A stretch of 45,492 nt of DNA from Paraburkholderia aspalathi (lineage in GTDB: Bacteria; Pseudomonadota; Gammaproteobacteria; Burkholderiales; Burkholderiaceae), in the NCBI RefSeq assembly GCF_900116445.1, contig NZ_FPBH01000051.1:1-45492 (forward strand), given 5' to 3'. How positions within the stretch are numbered: position 1 is the first letter of the stretch; each line of letters begins with the position of its first letter. Below, one piece after another: positions 1 through 7,880 of the stretch. The notes below the pieces were generated by a model. It ran no database searches, was not told where the DNA came from, and saw only the letters and a program-made list of their open reading frames with translations. A program made the translations under genes and the position numbers.

Positions 1-129
1 TCTTTGCGTCATGCCAACCTGGCTCCACGATTGTCCTGGAGATATAACGCTTGAGACGCTCAACGGTTGTCATGATTTTAGGAAATATCAATAGCTACCA
101 TGGTGCTGCGCTGTCCGCACTCAGTCCAT

Positions 130-153
130 CGAGAGTGAGCCAAACCGTGGGAG
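130..153 (+). repeat. Left inner inverted repeat of the IS
   Basis: 24 bases (CGAGAGTGAGCCAAACCGTG followed by GGAG), reverse-complementary to 1791-1814 apart from one position. It lies 6 bases beyond the transposase stop codon, as expected for a compact IS. Confidence 0.8.
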
Positions 154-159
154 CTGAAT

Positions 160-1620
160 TCAAGCCGCTCGGTGCGCATTCGGTGAGTTCGCAGCTACAG
201 AAGCCCTGGCTAACTCGGCAAGTCTCTCAACCGAAAATTCTTCGTTGAGAACTGCAACCCTAACCAGCGCTAGATAGTGGGCTCCCTTGTCCGTCCATCG
301 CATTTGCTGCTTCTTCGCCATGCGGTGGCTGACCACCAGGTTCACCGCGGACTCGGCAATGCTGCTGCTGATTGGTTGCCCCTTGTGATAGCGCATGCCA
401 TAGTTCACGAGCGCACCGGCGTTGTTCTCGATGTAAAAAAACAGACGGCGCAGGTTCCAGTACAACGTCGAATACTCATAGCCGTCGTTCACCATGAGCG
501 TGGCATCCAATGTTTTGATACGGAATACTGATTGCTGGCCCCTTCCATGCCAAACCAGCCACTTGGCGTGATCGATCGCTGTCTCTACTGCAATTCGGTC
601 GTCGGGCTCGATCGTTTTGTTTCCGAACACCGAACTCCTGGCAGCCTTGAACTTCATCGCTATGTGAAACCAGTCCAGGATCCTTGCTCTGGCGAGCTGG
701 CTGCCGTCCACAGCCTTGCCAAATTCGCCGGCGTCATCGCTAATCACGGTTACTCGCTCGTCTTGACCCACGCCACTTTCAAAGAGGAATTGGTCTAGCC
801 GTGCGGGCGCCGATGGCACCATCTTATGCACATACGCAAAGAGACGCGGGGTGTGATCAGCGAGAGTTGCTCGGCCCGCGACGACGTTGACATGTCGATC
901 CTGAGTCAACTTCTGCGCCCAGGGCGATTTCAGCTCGGCAAGGTCGCGCGCCGCTTTGCGGCTCCTGGGGCTGCTGCTAAAGCGCAACCACGCCGAGTCA
1001 ACGCTCACGCAACCCACGGTGGTCGATTCTCGAACCTGCACTGTGCTCTCCACTTTTGGTCCAGACGCGATATCGCGCTCAATCTGCGCGTCCAGCGCGC
1101 TACCAACGGTAAGGATCCGACGACGGATGCTACCGAAGGAGATCCCTTTGTCCAGCGGGAGGACCTCCCGAAGCAACTCTGTGGCTTGACGGTAGGGTAG
1201 ATGGGCGGCCCACCTGGCCTGCAGGTACTCCAATTCCGGCGTCACACGTTGACGTACAGCCTTGCACAGCGGACTCACAGAGCGGCGCGGTTGCCCCGGC
1301 TTTGCCGCGCAGCTACACGTCCACGGCCTCGGGCTCGGCACTTTGACCTTGCCAAACACGGTTCGCAGCGCGATCGACCGGGCGTCCTTGTGCGCCAGCA
1401 TCGAGCCACAACGGTGGCAAGCCAATTGGCTCTCCATCCACCCGGCAGTCTGCTCTGACACCAGTAACGATTGAACCTCGGCGAGCAAGGCGCGGCCTTC
1501 GGCAAGTGTGAGTCCCAGGTCGGCGACGCTCCGGTCCTTTCGTTCCACAACAGCAACGGTCGTCGCTTCAGTCTCACTCGTTTTCCCACCCTCCAGGCGG
1601 GCCTCGATGATCAGTCGCAT
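160..1620 (-). CDS. ISKra4-family transposase
   Basis: Predicted DDE-type transposase of 486 residues. The open frame continues upstream to 1887, but the ATG at 1620 (MRLIIEARLEGG) is preceded by GGAG five bases away and opens the family-like part. A zinc-finger-like CHRCG near residue 43 precedes the segment TVFGKVKVPSPR, typical of ISKra4 proteins. A catalytic-core aspartate is visible in VSVDSAWLRF and another in VISDDAGEFG. A C-terminal ESAVNLVVSHRMAKKQQMRW segment carries the late acidic residue. Length fits the family (about 450-500). The frame is uninterrupted, so the element may be active. Family assignment is from remembered motifs, not a search. Confidence 0.85.
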   Translation of the reverse strand: MRLIIEARLEGGKTSETEATTVAVVERKDRSVADLGLTLAEGRALLAEVQSLLVSEQTAGWMESQLACHRCGSMLAHKDARSIALRTVFGKVKVPSPRPWTCSCAAKPGQPRRSVSPLCKAVRQRVTPELEYLQARWAAHLPYRQATELLREVLPLDKGISFGSIRRRILTVGSALDAQIERDIASGPKVESTVQVRESTTVGCVSVDSAWLRFSSSPRSRKAARDLAELKSPWAQKLTQDRHVNVVAGRATLADHTPRLFAYVHKMVPSAPARLDQFLFESGVGQDERVTVISDDAGEFGKAVDGSQLARARILDWFHIAMKFKAARSSVFGNKTIEPDDRIAVETAIDHAKWLVWHGRGQQSVFRIKTLDATLMVNDGYEYSTLYWNLRRLFFYIENNAGALVNYGMRYHKGQPISSSIAESAVNLVVSHRMAKKQQMRWTDKGAHYLALVRVAVLNEEFSVERLAELARASVAANSPNAHRAA

Positions 1621-1790
1621 AGCAACTCCGATCGGTTGGCAACGTCGCCAGCGTAGCTGATACAGCGAGCGTGCCGGGCGGGCTCGCTGGGCCCTCTTCG
1701 TTAGAAACCTCGCAGATTCCACGCGCCGCATCCCATCGGGTAAGGCGCCGTCGCGCCGTCTATGACGGCGATCAAGTCGACGGAAATGGC

Positions 1791-1814
1791 CTCCCACGGT
1801 TTGGTTCACTCTCG
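1791..1814 (-). repeat. Right inner inverted repeat of the IS
   Basis: Partner of the repeat at 130-153 (23 of 24 identical). It lies about 170 bases upstream of the transposase start, leaving room for the transposase promoter inside the element. Confidence 0.8.
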
Positions 1815-1962
1815 GCTTCGATAAACGCTGACATTGGCCATTCTCTTTGTCGCGCAACGCCGCGCCGTAGGTGCCAAGAATCAACATTTGAACGATCGTG
1901 CTTTTTCTGCGCTTATCAGATGTACGTCGACGCGACAGGTATGGCCAGCCGCCAACCGTCGG

Positions 1963-2232
1963 TTATCGGGTCAGGAAGCCGTTCACGGTCAGCCGCAGTG
2001 GTTCGTCGGGCCGCGCAAGTAACTTTCTTTGGGCGACCGCGACAATGCGATTGCGACCGTTTTCAAACGTCCGGAGTGTGCGCGTTGCGTCCGCGTCGCG
2101 CGATAGCCAGAAGTATTCTTCGAGTGCGTCACGAGCAACCGCGCCTTCGATCTCGCGTCCGCGAATCGACAGCATGAAAATCACAGCGCGTCCGTCCGGC
2201 GAGACGGCGGCCACGCGATCAAGAACTTCCAT
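1963..2232 (-). CDS. DUF1488 family protein
   Basis: Small protein of 89 residues starting MEVLDRVAAVSPDGRAVIF. The frame extends to 2331, but the ATG at 2232 has a good ribosome-binding site (GAGGTG, 7 bases away) and starts where the DUF1488 domain starts, so the longer form is unlikely. Recognisable parts are the central FMLSIRGREIEGAVARDALE and the C-terminal TFENGRNRIVAVAQRKLLAR. Function of the family is unknown; it is common as a small cytoplasmic protein in Burkholderia-group genomes. It sits just outside the IS right end, so the insertion may have separated it from its former neighbours. Confidence 0.75.
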   Translation of the reverse strand: MEVLDRVAAVSPDGRAVIFMLSIRGREIEGAVARDALEEYFWLSRDADATRTLRTFENGRNRIVAVAQRKLLARPDEPLRLTVNGFLTR

Positions 2233-3074
2233 GAAGCACCTCGACGATATTATTGGCGGCCTTTGTATTTGTACTGCGCCGCGCAGCAATAATTTACCAG
2301 AAGTTGAAAGCAGGACGATCGTCATTGACACAACGATTCAACCTCACGAGGTATCCGCTATTAATCGCCACGTAACGTACCTGCTCAATAATTTTTGCGG
2401 GCGGCCACGTTCAACATACCTCCTTATGGTGAGCTTTTCCGGGAGTCAACGTGAGCCACGGACAGAGGACAAGTTTAACTAAATAGATAACGAAAAATCG
2501 ATCACTTTAATTAGGTCAAAGCGTTGCGTCAGGGTAGCTGTCGAACCGCAACCCTCTTGGTCGGTCAGATACATGTGCCTGCAATGGGTAGCACGCCACG
2601 GCGTGGACGCGTGCCTTTCCCGCAAGTTCTGCCGGACCGACTCCCTTGTTCCCGCAGAAATATGTCAGCCACAGTGGCCCAGTTGTCCATCGATCCGGCA
2701 AAGAAAACAACGTATATCGGCGCCAGCCGGTCTGCAACGTCCGAAGATTTTTCTTGAAAAGATAGCCAGGTGGCTCATCCTCACCGAAATCATGGGCCGA
2801 CAACAGCGTACATCCACTGGTCTGGTATGGCGCGAAGGCTTCTGGCTGACGGGGACCGGTGCTCAGAAATACACGCGTGTAGCCAGCAAACACCCTACTC
2901 GGTTGCACTTCCGACATGGGGCCTCCAAACGATCGCCATGACTACGAACGCCCGACTGAGCGATTTTTCACGGTGAGAACTCGAGGCACCTAGCTCCTAG
3001 GTGATGCCCGTCCCGCAAGACGGTCACGCTAGCGCACGACATTTCGTCGCCTCTGTGACGGCAGGACGGCTGCT
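2233..3074. other. Gene-poor stretch between DUF1488 gene and tetR
   Basis: About 840 bases. 2240-2520 is AT-richer than the rest of the window. Two overlapping frames on opposite strands (2516-2917 minus, 2573-2941 plus) are open but show no family resemblance, no good ribosome-binding site and no convincing codon bias. I see no supported gene; degraded sequence left by past IS activity is a plausible reading. Confidence 0.5.
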
Positions 3075-3773
3075 TTAGCGCGGAGCACCCGTCGTCTTTT
3101 TCGAGGGCGTTTTCCGCTTCATTTGCTCACGCAGTTGCACTACATCGGGCACCTCGGCGCCCAACAGTGTGTAGACGTAACTGATGTGCTCCTGCGCGAA
3201 ATGGTCGTCGAGCGGACCGTTTCCAACCAGCAGGCGCATGTAGACCGGCGCATACAGAACCTCGCTCAACGTCTCGATGTTCGGCGGCACGCGAATGCTG
3301 GTTGAACTGCGCCACTCTTCGAGCATTTCCCTGACAAGCGCCCTGCGCCCATAGTGAAAACGCTCGCGGAATTCGCGCAGCACGGCTGGATCGGCCTGAC
3401 CTTCAGCAATGATCTGTGCGACGATCCTGCCGGACCAGCCGGCGTATTCGTGGATCAGCGAAATCAGATGCGCCGCAATGGCGTCGCCAGGCGGCAAATT
3501 GTGCGGCATGGGCGTTTTGACGACATGGTGTTCGATGAATGCATCGATCACGACGAGGGCTTTCGAATTCCACCAGCGGTAGATCGTCGCCTTGCCGACA
3601 CCCGCCTCCTTGGCGATGGCTTCGATCGAGATCGACTGAACCGTGCGGGTTTCGAGCAGACGAACCGTCGCCGCAAGAATCTGCGCACGGGTTTCCTCGC
3701 TGCGCGGTCGGCCGACGCCTCTTGTGGTGGAAGCCGCTGTAACGGAAAGCTGGGCGTTTGTCTTCATTGGCAT
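3075..3773 (-). CDS. TetR/AcrR-family transcriptional regulator
   Basis: 232 residues. After a flexible N-terminus comes a classic TetR helix-turn-helix (about residues 29-75): RAQILAATVRLLE, then IEAIAKEAGVGKATIYRWW. The C-terminal 150 residues form the ligand-binding/dimerisation half and end in a basic tail (KRKTPSKKTTGAPR). No strong ribosome-binding site precedes either candidate start (ATG 3773 or ATG 3767). About 100 bases upstream lies a degenerate copy (3871-3891) of the 21-bp inverted repeat that also occurs in the catabolic promoters, which suggests autoregulation. As the only regulator gene in the island, it is the natural candidate to control the adjacent operons; the inducer is unknown. 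Confidence 0.9.
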   Translation of the reverse strand: MPMKTNAQLSVTAASTTRGVGRPRSEETRAQILAATVRLLETRTVQSISIEAIAKEAGVGKATIYRWWNSKALVVIDAFIEHHVVKTPMPHNLPPGDAIAAHLISLIHEYAGWSGRIVAQIIAEGQADPAVLREFRERFHYGRRALVREMLEEWRSSTSIRVPPNIETLSEVLYAPVYMRLLVGNGPLDDHFAQEHISYVYTLLGAEVPDVVQLREQMKRKTPSKKTTGAPR

Positions 3774-3870
3774 AGCGGAAAGTCGGCGGCAGTATGGCCG
3801 CGATACGTCGCGTCGCCGGGAACACCCGGGCGAACGCGTTGCCGTGAGCGCGAAACGCGCAGCACGGAAT

Positions 3871-3891
3871 TATAAGACACATCGTATCCTA
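3871..3891. promoter_or_regulatory. Putative TetR operator (degenerate), tetR promoter region
   Basis: TATAAGACA-CAT-CGTATCCTA: the right arm matches CGTATCGTA in 8 of 9 positions, the left arm is weak (5 of 9). It has the same 9-3-9 spacing as the perfect site at 10140-10160. It is located 98 bases upstream of the tetR start, between tetR and the end of the aldehyde dehydrogenase gene. Confidence 0.5.
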
Positions 3892-3970
3892 ATTGCCGGC
3901 GAATTCGAAGAATGCCAATCCGCGCGGTTCCCGCCAGAATGACAACGACTGCCAACGCGGTCCAAAGCCG

Positions 3971-5440
3971 TCAAAGCCCGCCGAGCGCGACATACTTGAT
4001 TTCAAGGTAGTCGTCGACGCCATACTTCGAGCCTTCCCGGCCCAGACCGGAGGTTTTTACCCCGCCGAACGGCGCCACCTCCGTCGAGATCAACCCCTCA
4101 TTGACACCAACCATACCGAACTCGAGTTGATCGACAACACGGAAGATTCGCCCTACATCACGCGCGAACACATAGGCGGCCAGTCCGAACGGCGTGTCGT
4201 TGGCTAGCGCGATTGCCTCCTCTTCCTTGTCAAAGCGAAACAGCGGCGCGACCGGTCCGAAGGTTTCCTCGCTGAAGATCAGGGCGTCGCGAGACACATC
4301 GGCCAATACCGTCGGTTCAAAAAAGCAGCCGCCGAGTGCATGGCGTTTTCCGCCGGCAAGCACACGGGCACCCTTGGACAGGGCGTCCGAAATATGCTCT
4401 TCGACCTTGCAGACGGCGTCCTCGTTGATGAGAGGCCCCTGCACCACGCCTTCGCGCATGCCGTTGCCTACCTCGAGGGCGGCCGCGGCTTCGGCCAGCT
4501 TCTTCGCGAAGACGTCATAGATGCCTGACTGCACCAGTATGCGATTCGCCGCGACGCAAGCCTGCCCGGCATTGCGGTACTTCGCGGCGAGCGCGCCTTT
4601 TACGGCTGCGTCCACGTCGGCATCGTCGAAGACAATGAATGGCGCATTACCGCCCAGCTCCATACTCGTCTTCTTGATGGTCGGCGCGCATTGCGCCAGC
4701 AGTTGCGCCCCGACTTCGGTAGATCCAGTGAACGAAAGCTTGCGCACTACCGTGCTGGAAGTCAGCTCACCGCCAATGGCGCGAGCCGAGCCGGTGACGA
4801 CGTTGCATACCCCCGGCGGCAGACCGGCGCGCTCGGCGAGCACGGCCAATGCCAGCGCGGACAGCGGCGTCTGGCTCGCCGGCTTGATGACCCCGGCGCA
4901 ACCGACGGCCCACCCCGGGCCGGCCTTGCGGGTGATCATCGCGGATGGAAGATTCCACAGTGTGATCGCCGCGAAAACACCGATCGGCTCCTTCTGCACG
5001 AGGATGCGCCGGCCATCGACGCTACGGGGAATGAGGTCCCCGTAGACCCGCTTCGCTTCCTCCGAGAACCATTCGATGAATCCGGCTGCATACAGGATTT
5101 CGCCACGCGATTCAACGAGCGGCTTGCCCTGCTCCGCGGTCATGATCATAGCGAGGTCGTCAATGTTTGCCAGCATCAGGTCGTAGAGGGTGCGCAGCAC
5201 CTTGGCGCGCTCCTTCGGCAACGCCTTGCGCCAGACCTGCATCGCGCGTCCGGCTGCAGCGATTGCGCGGCGGGTCTCGTTCGCGCCGCCATTGGGCACG
5301 CGTGCGAGCAGTTCGCCGGTGGCCGGATTGCGCACCTCCAGCGTCTCGCCGCTGTCGGCGGGCACCCATTCGCCGTCGATCAGCATCGCCTGCCGCAGCA
5401 GGCCCGGGTCCTTCAGGGCAAGCGTGATCAGTTCATTCAT
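3971..5440 (-). CDS. NAD(P)-dependent aldehyde dehydrogenase, succinate-semialdehyde type
   Basis: 489 residues, full length for the GabD-like branch of the aldehyde dehydrogenase superfamily, which oxidises an aldehyde to the carboxylate in the cytoplasm. Catalytic residues are present: Asn163, Lys187 (VIKPASQTP), Glu261 (MELGGNAPF) and nucleophile Cys295 (GQACVAANR). It is the last gene of the leftward operon, 12 bases after the aldolase-like gene, and so is well placed to oxidise an aldehyde released by that enzyme. Odd: the segment usually reading TPWNFP...GPALAAGC is ITLWNLP...GPGWAVGC here, with several changes around the cofactor pocket. The substrate is inferred only from context; semialdehyde specificity is not established. 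Confidence 0.88.
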   Translation of the reverse strand: MNELITLALKDPGLLRQAMLIDGEWVPADSGETLEVRNPATGELLARVPNGGANETRRAIAAAGRAMQVWRKALPKERAKVLRTLYDLMLANIDDLAMIMTAEQGKPLVESRGEILYAAGFIEWFSEEAKRVYGDLIPRSVDGRRILVQKEPIGVFAAITLWNLPSAMITRKAGPGWAVGCAGVIKPASQTPLSALALAVLAERAGLPPGVCNVVTGSARAIGGELTSSTVVRKLSFTGSTEVGAQLLAQCAPTIKKTSMELGGNAPFIVFDDADVDAAVKGALAAKYRNAGQACVAANRILVQSGIYDVFAKKLAEAAAALEVGNGMREGVVQGPLINEDAVCKVEEHISDALSKGARVLAGGKRHALGGCFFEPTVLADVSRDALIFSEETFGPVAPLFRFDKEEEAIALANDTPFGLAAYVFARDVGRIFRVVDQLEFGMVGVNEGLISTEVAPFGGVKTSGLGREGSKYGVDDYLEIKYVALGGL

Positions 5441-5452
5441 GACGGTCGGCTC

Positions 5453-6463
5453 TCACACAGGATGACGGCCGACGAAGAATGCCTCGTCGGGATCGCTTGC
5501 CGGATTGAGGCCCGCTGCTTCGAGGCCCTTGCGCAAGACGGTCATGTCGCGCTGGTACACGCGCTGCGTCGGATGCGGCATGGGGCCGCCGTTATAGCCC
5601 TGCAGCCATGCCTGGTACTTCCACAACATCCGGTTGAGCAGACCGTTGGCCGCGATCGGCAGGCTGGCGAAGGCCTTGCGTGCCGGGTCCATCTGGTACC
5701 AGAGCTGCGTGGCCTCGTTGTATTCGCCGGCGCGGATCAGCTTGTGGATTCGTGGCAAAAGCGGGCCGTAGTAGGCCGAATAGTTGGTGCCGCAGAACGG
5801 GATGTCCATCACCTGCGCAAGCGGTACGTATTCGTATTCCAGCGGAGACGAAATGACGACTTCCTCGTGGAATTCGCGATGCACCTCGATTGCCGACATG
5901 ATGTAGGGCATGCCGCCCTCGGCCTTGATCGCGACCACGTTAGGTATCTCATCCACCATGCGGCGCAGCACCGGCAGCGGAATGTCGGCGGGATGCAGGC
6001 GGGAAAAGCCCCAGGCCGGCAGCGGGAACACCATCACGCCGAGATTCGTCGACGCGCAGATCACCTTCGTGTACTCGAACACTTCGTCGTAGGACTTCGG
6101 ATAGAAGTACGGGGGATAGCCGAGCAGCACGAGGTCGGCGCCACCCGCCTCGGCCAGCTTGATCGCCTCGATGTTGTCTTCCAGCGTATTGAAGACCGCG
6201 TGATGAACGATGATGAGGCGGCCCGCAGCCTGGTCGGCCATGATGCCGCAGAACTCGCCGTACTGCGCCTGCGTGATGGCCACTTCCGAGCATGAGAGAG
6301 AGCCGACGAAGCCGTGCCTGATCGACAGTTCGACGTCGTGCCGGACTGCTTTTTCGTTGATGCGCCTGAAGTCCGACGTCATGGTCGGAATGGTCACGTT
6401 GGCGACGCCAACGAGGTTCTCACGTGCCCATTCACGGGCTTCCTTTCTGCTGTAGCGGGCCAT
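5453..6463 (-). CDS. Dihydrodipicolinate synthase (DapA)-family aldolase/lyase
   Basis: 336 residues, a (beta/alpha)8 class I aldolase of the DapA/NAL superfamily. The Schiff-base lysine is visible as Lys180 in NVVAIKAEGG, and the tyrosine-bearing segment LLGYPPYFYP (about 114-122) follows the expected spacing. The start at 6463 has a good ribosome-binding site (AAAGGAG). True DapA is about 290 residues; this protein has a longer N-terminus (MARYSRKEAREWARENL) and C-terminus, as in catabolic paralogues that make or break a pyruvate-linked C-C bond. It lies between the ornithine-cyclodeaminase-like gene and the aldehyde dehydrogenase gene. A role in aldol cleavage giving pyruvate and an aldehyde is my inference. 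Confidence 0.85.
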   Translation of the reverse strand: MARYSRKEAREWARENLVGVANVTIPTMTSDFRRINEKAVRHDVELSIRHGFVGSLSCSEVAITQAQYGEFCGIMADQAAGRLIIVHHAVFNTLEDNIEAIKLAEAGGADLVLLGYPPYFYPKSYDEVFEYTKVICASTNLGVMVFPLPAWGFSRLHPADIPLPVLRRMVDEIPNVVAIKAEGGMPYIMSAIEVHREFHEEVVISSPLEYEYVPLAQVMDIPFCGTNYSAYYGPLLPRIHKLIRAGEYNEATQLWYQMDPARKAFASLPIAANGLLNRMLWKYQAWLQGYNGGPMPHPTQRVYQRDMTVLRKGLEAAGLNPASDPDEAFFVGRHPV

Positions 6464-6517
6464 GCTGTGCTCCTTTCGTCTGCGTTGCTATTGAATGTCG
6501 CGTGCGTTGGCGCACGG

Positions 6518-7522
6518 TTAGCGCTTGGTTTCGAATTCGATCGGCAGCGTCGTCGTGAGGCCTGCCGCGATTGCCTTGTCGAGGATGAGCTCCGCCACCA
6601 CGATGTCCTGCAGGCCGCCGCCCACCGACTTGTACATTCTGGTTCTGGCGCTGTTCAGGCGCTCGTCGATTTTTCCGCTCATCAGATCCGCCAGGCTGAA
6701 TGACTTGTCCCTGAACGCGACGCCAGCTTCATGGGCTGCGAGCATGTCGCCGGTTTCTTCCAGCACTTCCTCGAGCATGTCGCACACGATGATGTCGCTG
6801 CGAGCGACGACCGAGACATCGATCTCGCGCTGCTCGGGAATGGTCGAACCGATCGATACGACGGTCGCGCCGGACTTGAGCCTGTCGCCGAAAAGAATCG
6901 GCTGCTCGCCCCGGGAGCGGGCTGCGGCAAGCACGAGATCGGCCCCTTCCGCCGCTTCCTGCGCCGAGGCGACACCGCGGGCGGGCACGCCGAGATCGCG
7001 TGTCACGGCTTCGGCAAACGCGGCGCGCCGCTCGGGTGTCGGGCTGAAGACGACAACCTCGGTCAGATCCCGCACGCTGGCGATAGCGCGTGTATGCATC
7101 GTGGCCTCCAGGCCGCTGCCGAGCACGGCAAGGCGTGCCGCCCCTCCCGGTGCCAGCCGGTCGAGTGCGGCGGCCGAGGTGGCTGCTGTCCGGAAGCCGG
7201 TCACGAGGTTGCCGTCGACAAACGCGGCGATGCGGCTGGTTTCCTGGTCGAACAGCACGATCACGTATTCCACGCCGGGCACGGCGGAGCCCATCGCCAT
7301 GCCCATGATCTTGGCGCCGTAGTAGCGGCCGCCCACCGGCACGGCCGGCAGCGTACGCAGCCAGGTCCTGCCGGCGACAGCCACGGTACGCGGCGGCGTG
7401 GACCTGGGAGGAATCGGACGGGCATAGGCCGACTGCAGGGCGCGTATGGCATCCGTCCAGTCAAAGACGGCCCTGGCGGCCTCGCCGGAGACAAACACGG
7501 GAGAAAACGAGGTGGTGGTCAT
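6518..7522 (-). CDS. Ornithine cyclodeaminase / mu-crystallin family protein
   Basis: 334 residues from ATG 7522 (MTTTSFSPVFVSGEAARAV). The open frame reaches 7591, but its first 23 residues look non-homologous; neither start has a strong ribosome-binding site. Visible features are the substrate-binding Lys71 in YYGAKIMGM, Arg111 in TGFRTAATSA, and the Rossmann glycine motif LAVLGSGLEA (about 131-140). Members are NAD(P)-dependent: ornithine cyclodeaminase, ketimine reductases, L-alanine or lysine cyclising enzymes. It sits within the leftward catabolic operon, 54 bases from the aldolase-like gene, and hints that a nitrogen-containing intermediate (imine or amino acid) is processed. Exact reaction unknown. 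Confidence 0.87.
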   Translation of the reverse strand: MTTTSFSPVFVSGEAARAVFDWTDAIRALQSAYARPIPPRSTPPRTVAVAGRTWLRTLPAVPVGGRYYGAKIMGMAMGSAVPGVEYVIVLFDQETSRIAAFVDGNLVTGFRTAATSAAALDRLAPGGAARLAVLGSGLEATMHTRAIASVRDLTEVVVFSPTPERRAAFAEAVTRDLGVPARGVASAQEAAEGADLVLAAARSRGEQPILFGDRLKSGATVVSIGSTIPEQREIDVSVVARSDIIVCDMLEEVLEETGDMLAAHEAGVAFRDKSFSLADLMSGKIDERLNSARTRMYKSVGGGLQDIVVAELILDKAIAAGLTTTLPIEFETKR

Positions 7523-7880
7523 GAGCAAAAGTAAAGAGTGAATTGAAGGGGGATGGCTGCGGGCAAGAGGCATTAATGCGTTTCTGCGCAATCCGATGCA
7601 CGCCCTGGATCAGGGTTGGCAATTCAGCTCGGTCGCAATCGTCAGATGGGACTTCGTTACGACACCGATGGCGAACATCACTTGCTGGTGGACGCCATCC
7701 GCGCGCATAACCCAGGCAAGGCAGAGCATGTGCGCTCGGCGCCGGTCAAGCTGTCCGGTTTGCGCCGAGCCGGAGCGCGGCGGCGGCAGGATGGTTGTGG
7801 GTCCGCATTGAACGACGCGACTTCCCGGCGGCCCCGGTCTCGGGGCCGCCGATCATGAAGCCGTACAGCACGCGCTGCGC
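7523..7880. other. Gap inside the leftward catabolic cluster, with a hairpin
   Basis: About 360 bases with only short open frames on both strands, none recognised. It contains the strong hairpin at 7826-7851 just downstream of the monooxygenase gene. It may be the scar of a deleted gene, or it may separate the ornithine-cyclodeaminase-like, aldolase and dehydrogenase genes into their own transcript. Confidence 0.5.
7826..7851 (-). terminator. GC hairpin downstream of the monooxygenase gene
   Basis: Perfect 11-bp stem (CGGCGGCCCCG / CGGGGCCGCCG) with a 4-base loop, 29 bases past the stop codon at 7881. There is no T-run after it on the minus strand, so it could attenuate or stabilise the mRNA 3' end rather than terminate fully. 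Confidence 0.5.

Larger units (their letters stand above)
70..1895 (-). mobile_element. ISKra4-family insertion sequence (approximate limits)
   Basis: A single transposase gene is flanked by a near-perfect 24-bp inverted repeat: 130-153 matches the reverse complement of 1791-1814 with one mismatch (core GTGARCCAAACCGTGGGAG). Outside these arms a weaker similarity continues for about 60-80 bases at both ends. It is visible even in translation (MILG...YHGAAL on the left, MLILGTYGAAL on the right), so the true tips probably lie near 70 and 1895. I could not identify a target-site duplication. The ends are inferred; the transposase and the inner repeats are seen directly. Confidence 0.7.

Noticed and set aside
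2516..2941. Overlapping frames of 133 and 122 residues on opposite strands
   Set aside because: No ribosome-binding site, no recognisable family, atypical composition; left as non-coding.
4691..6295. Long plus-strand frame (534 residues) opposite the aldehyde dehydrogenase and aldolase genes
   Set aside because: Antisense shadow of two well-supported genes; Arg/His/Gly-rich composition and no family resemblance.
7596..7858. Short plus-strand frames (71 and 80 residues) inside the catabolic island gap
   Set aside because: They run against the operon direction, lack ribosome-binding sites and resemble nothing known; possibly scar sequence.
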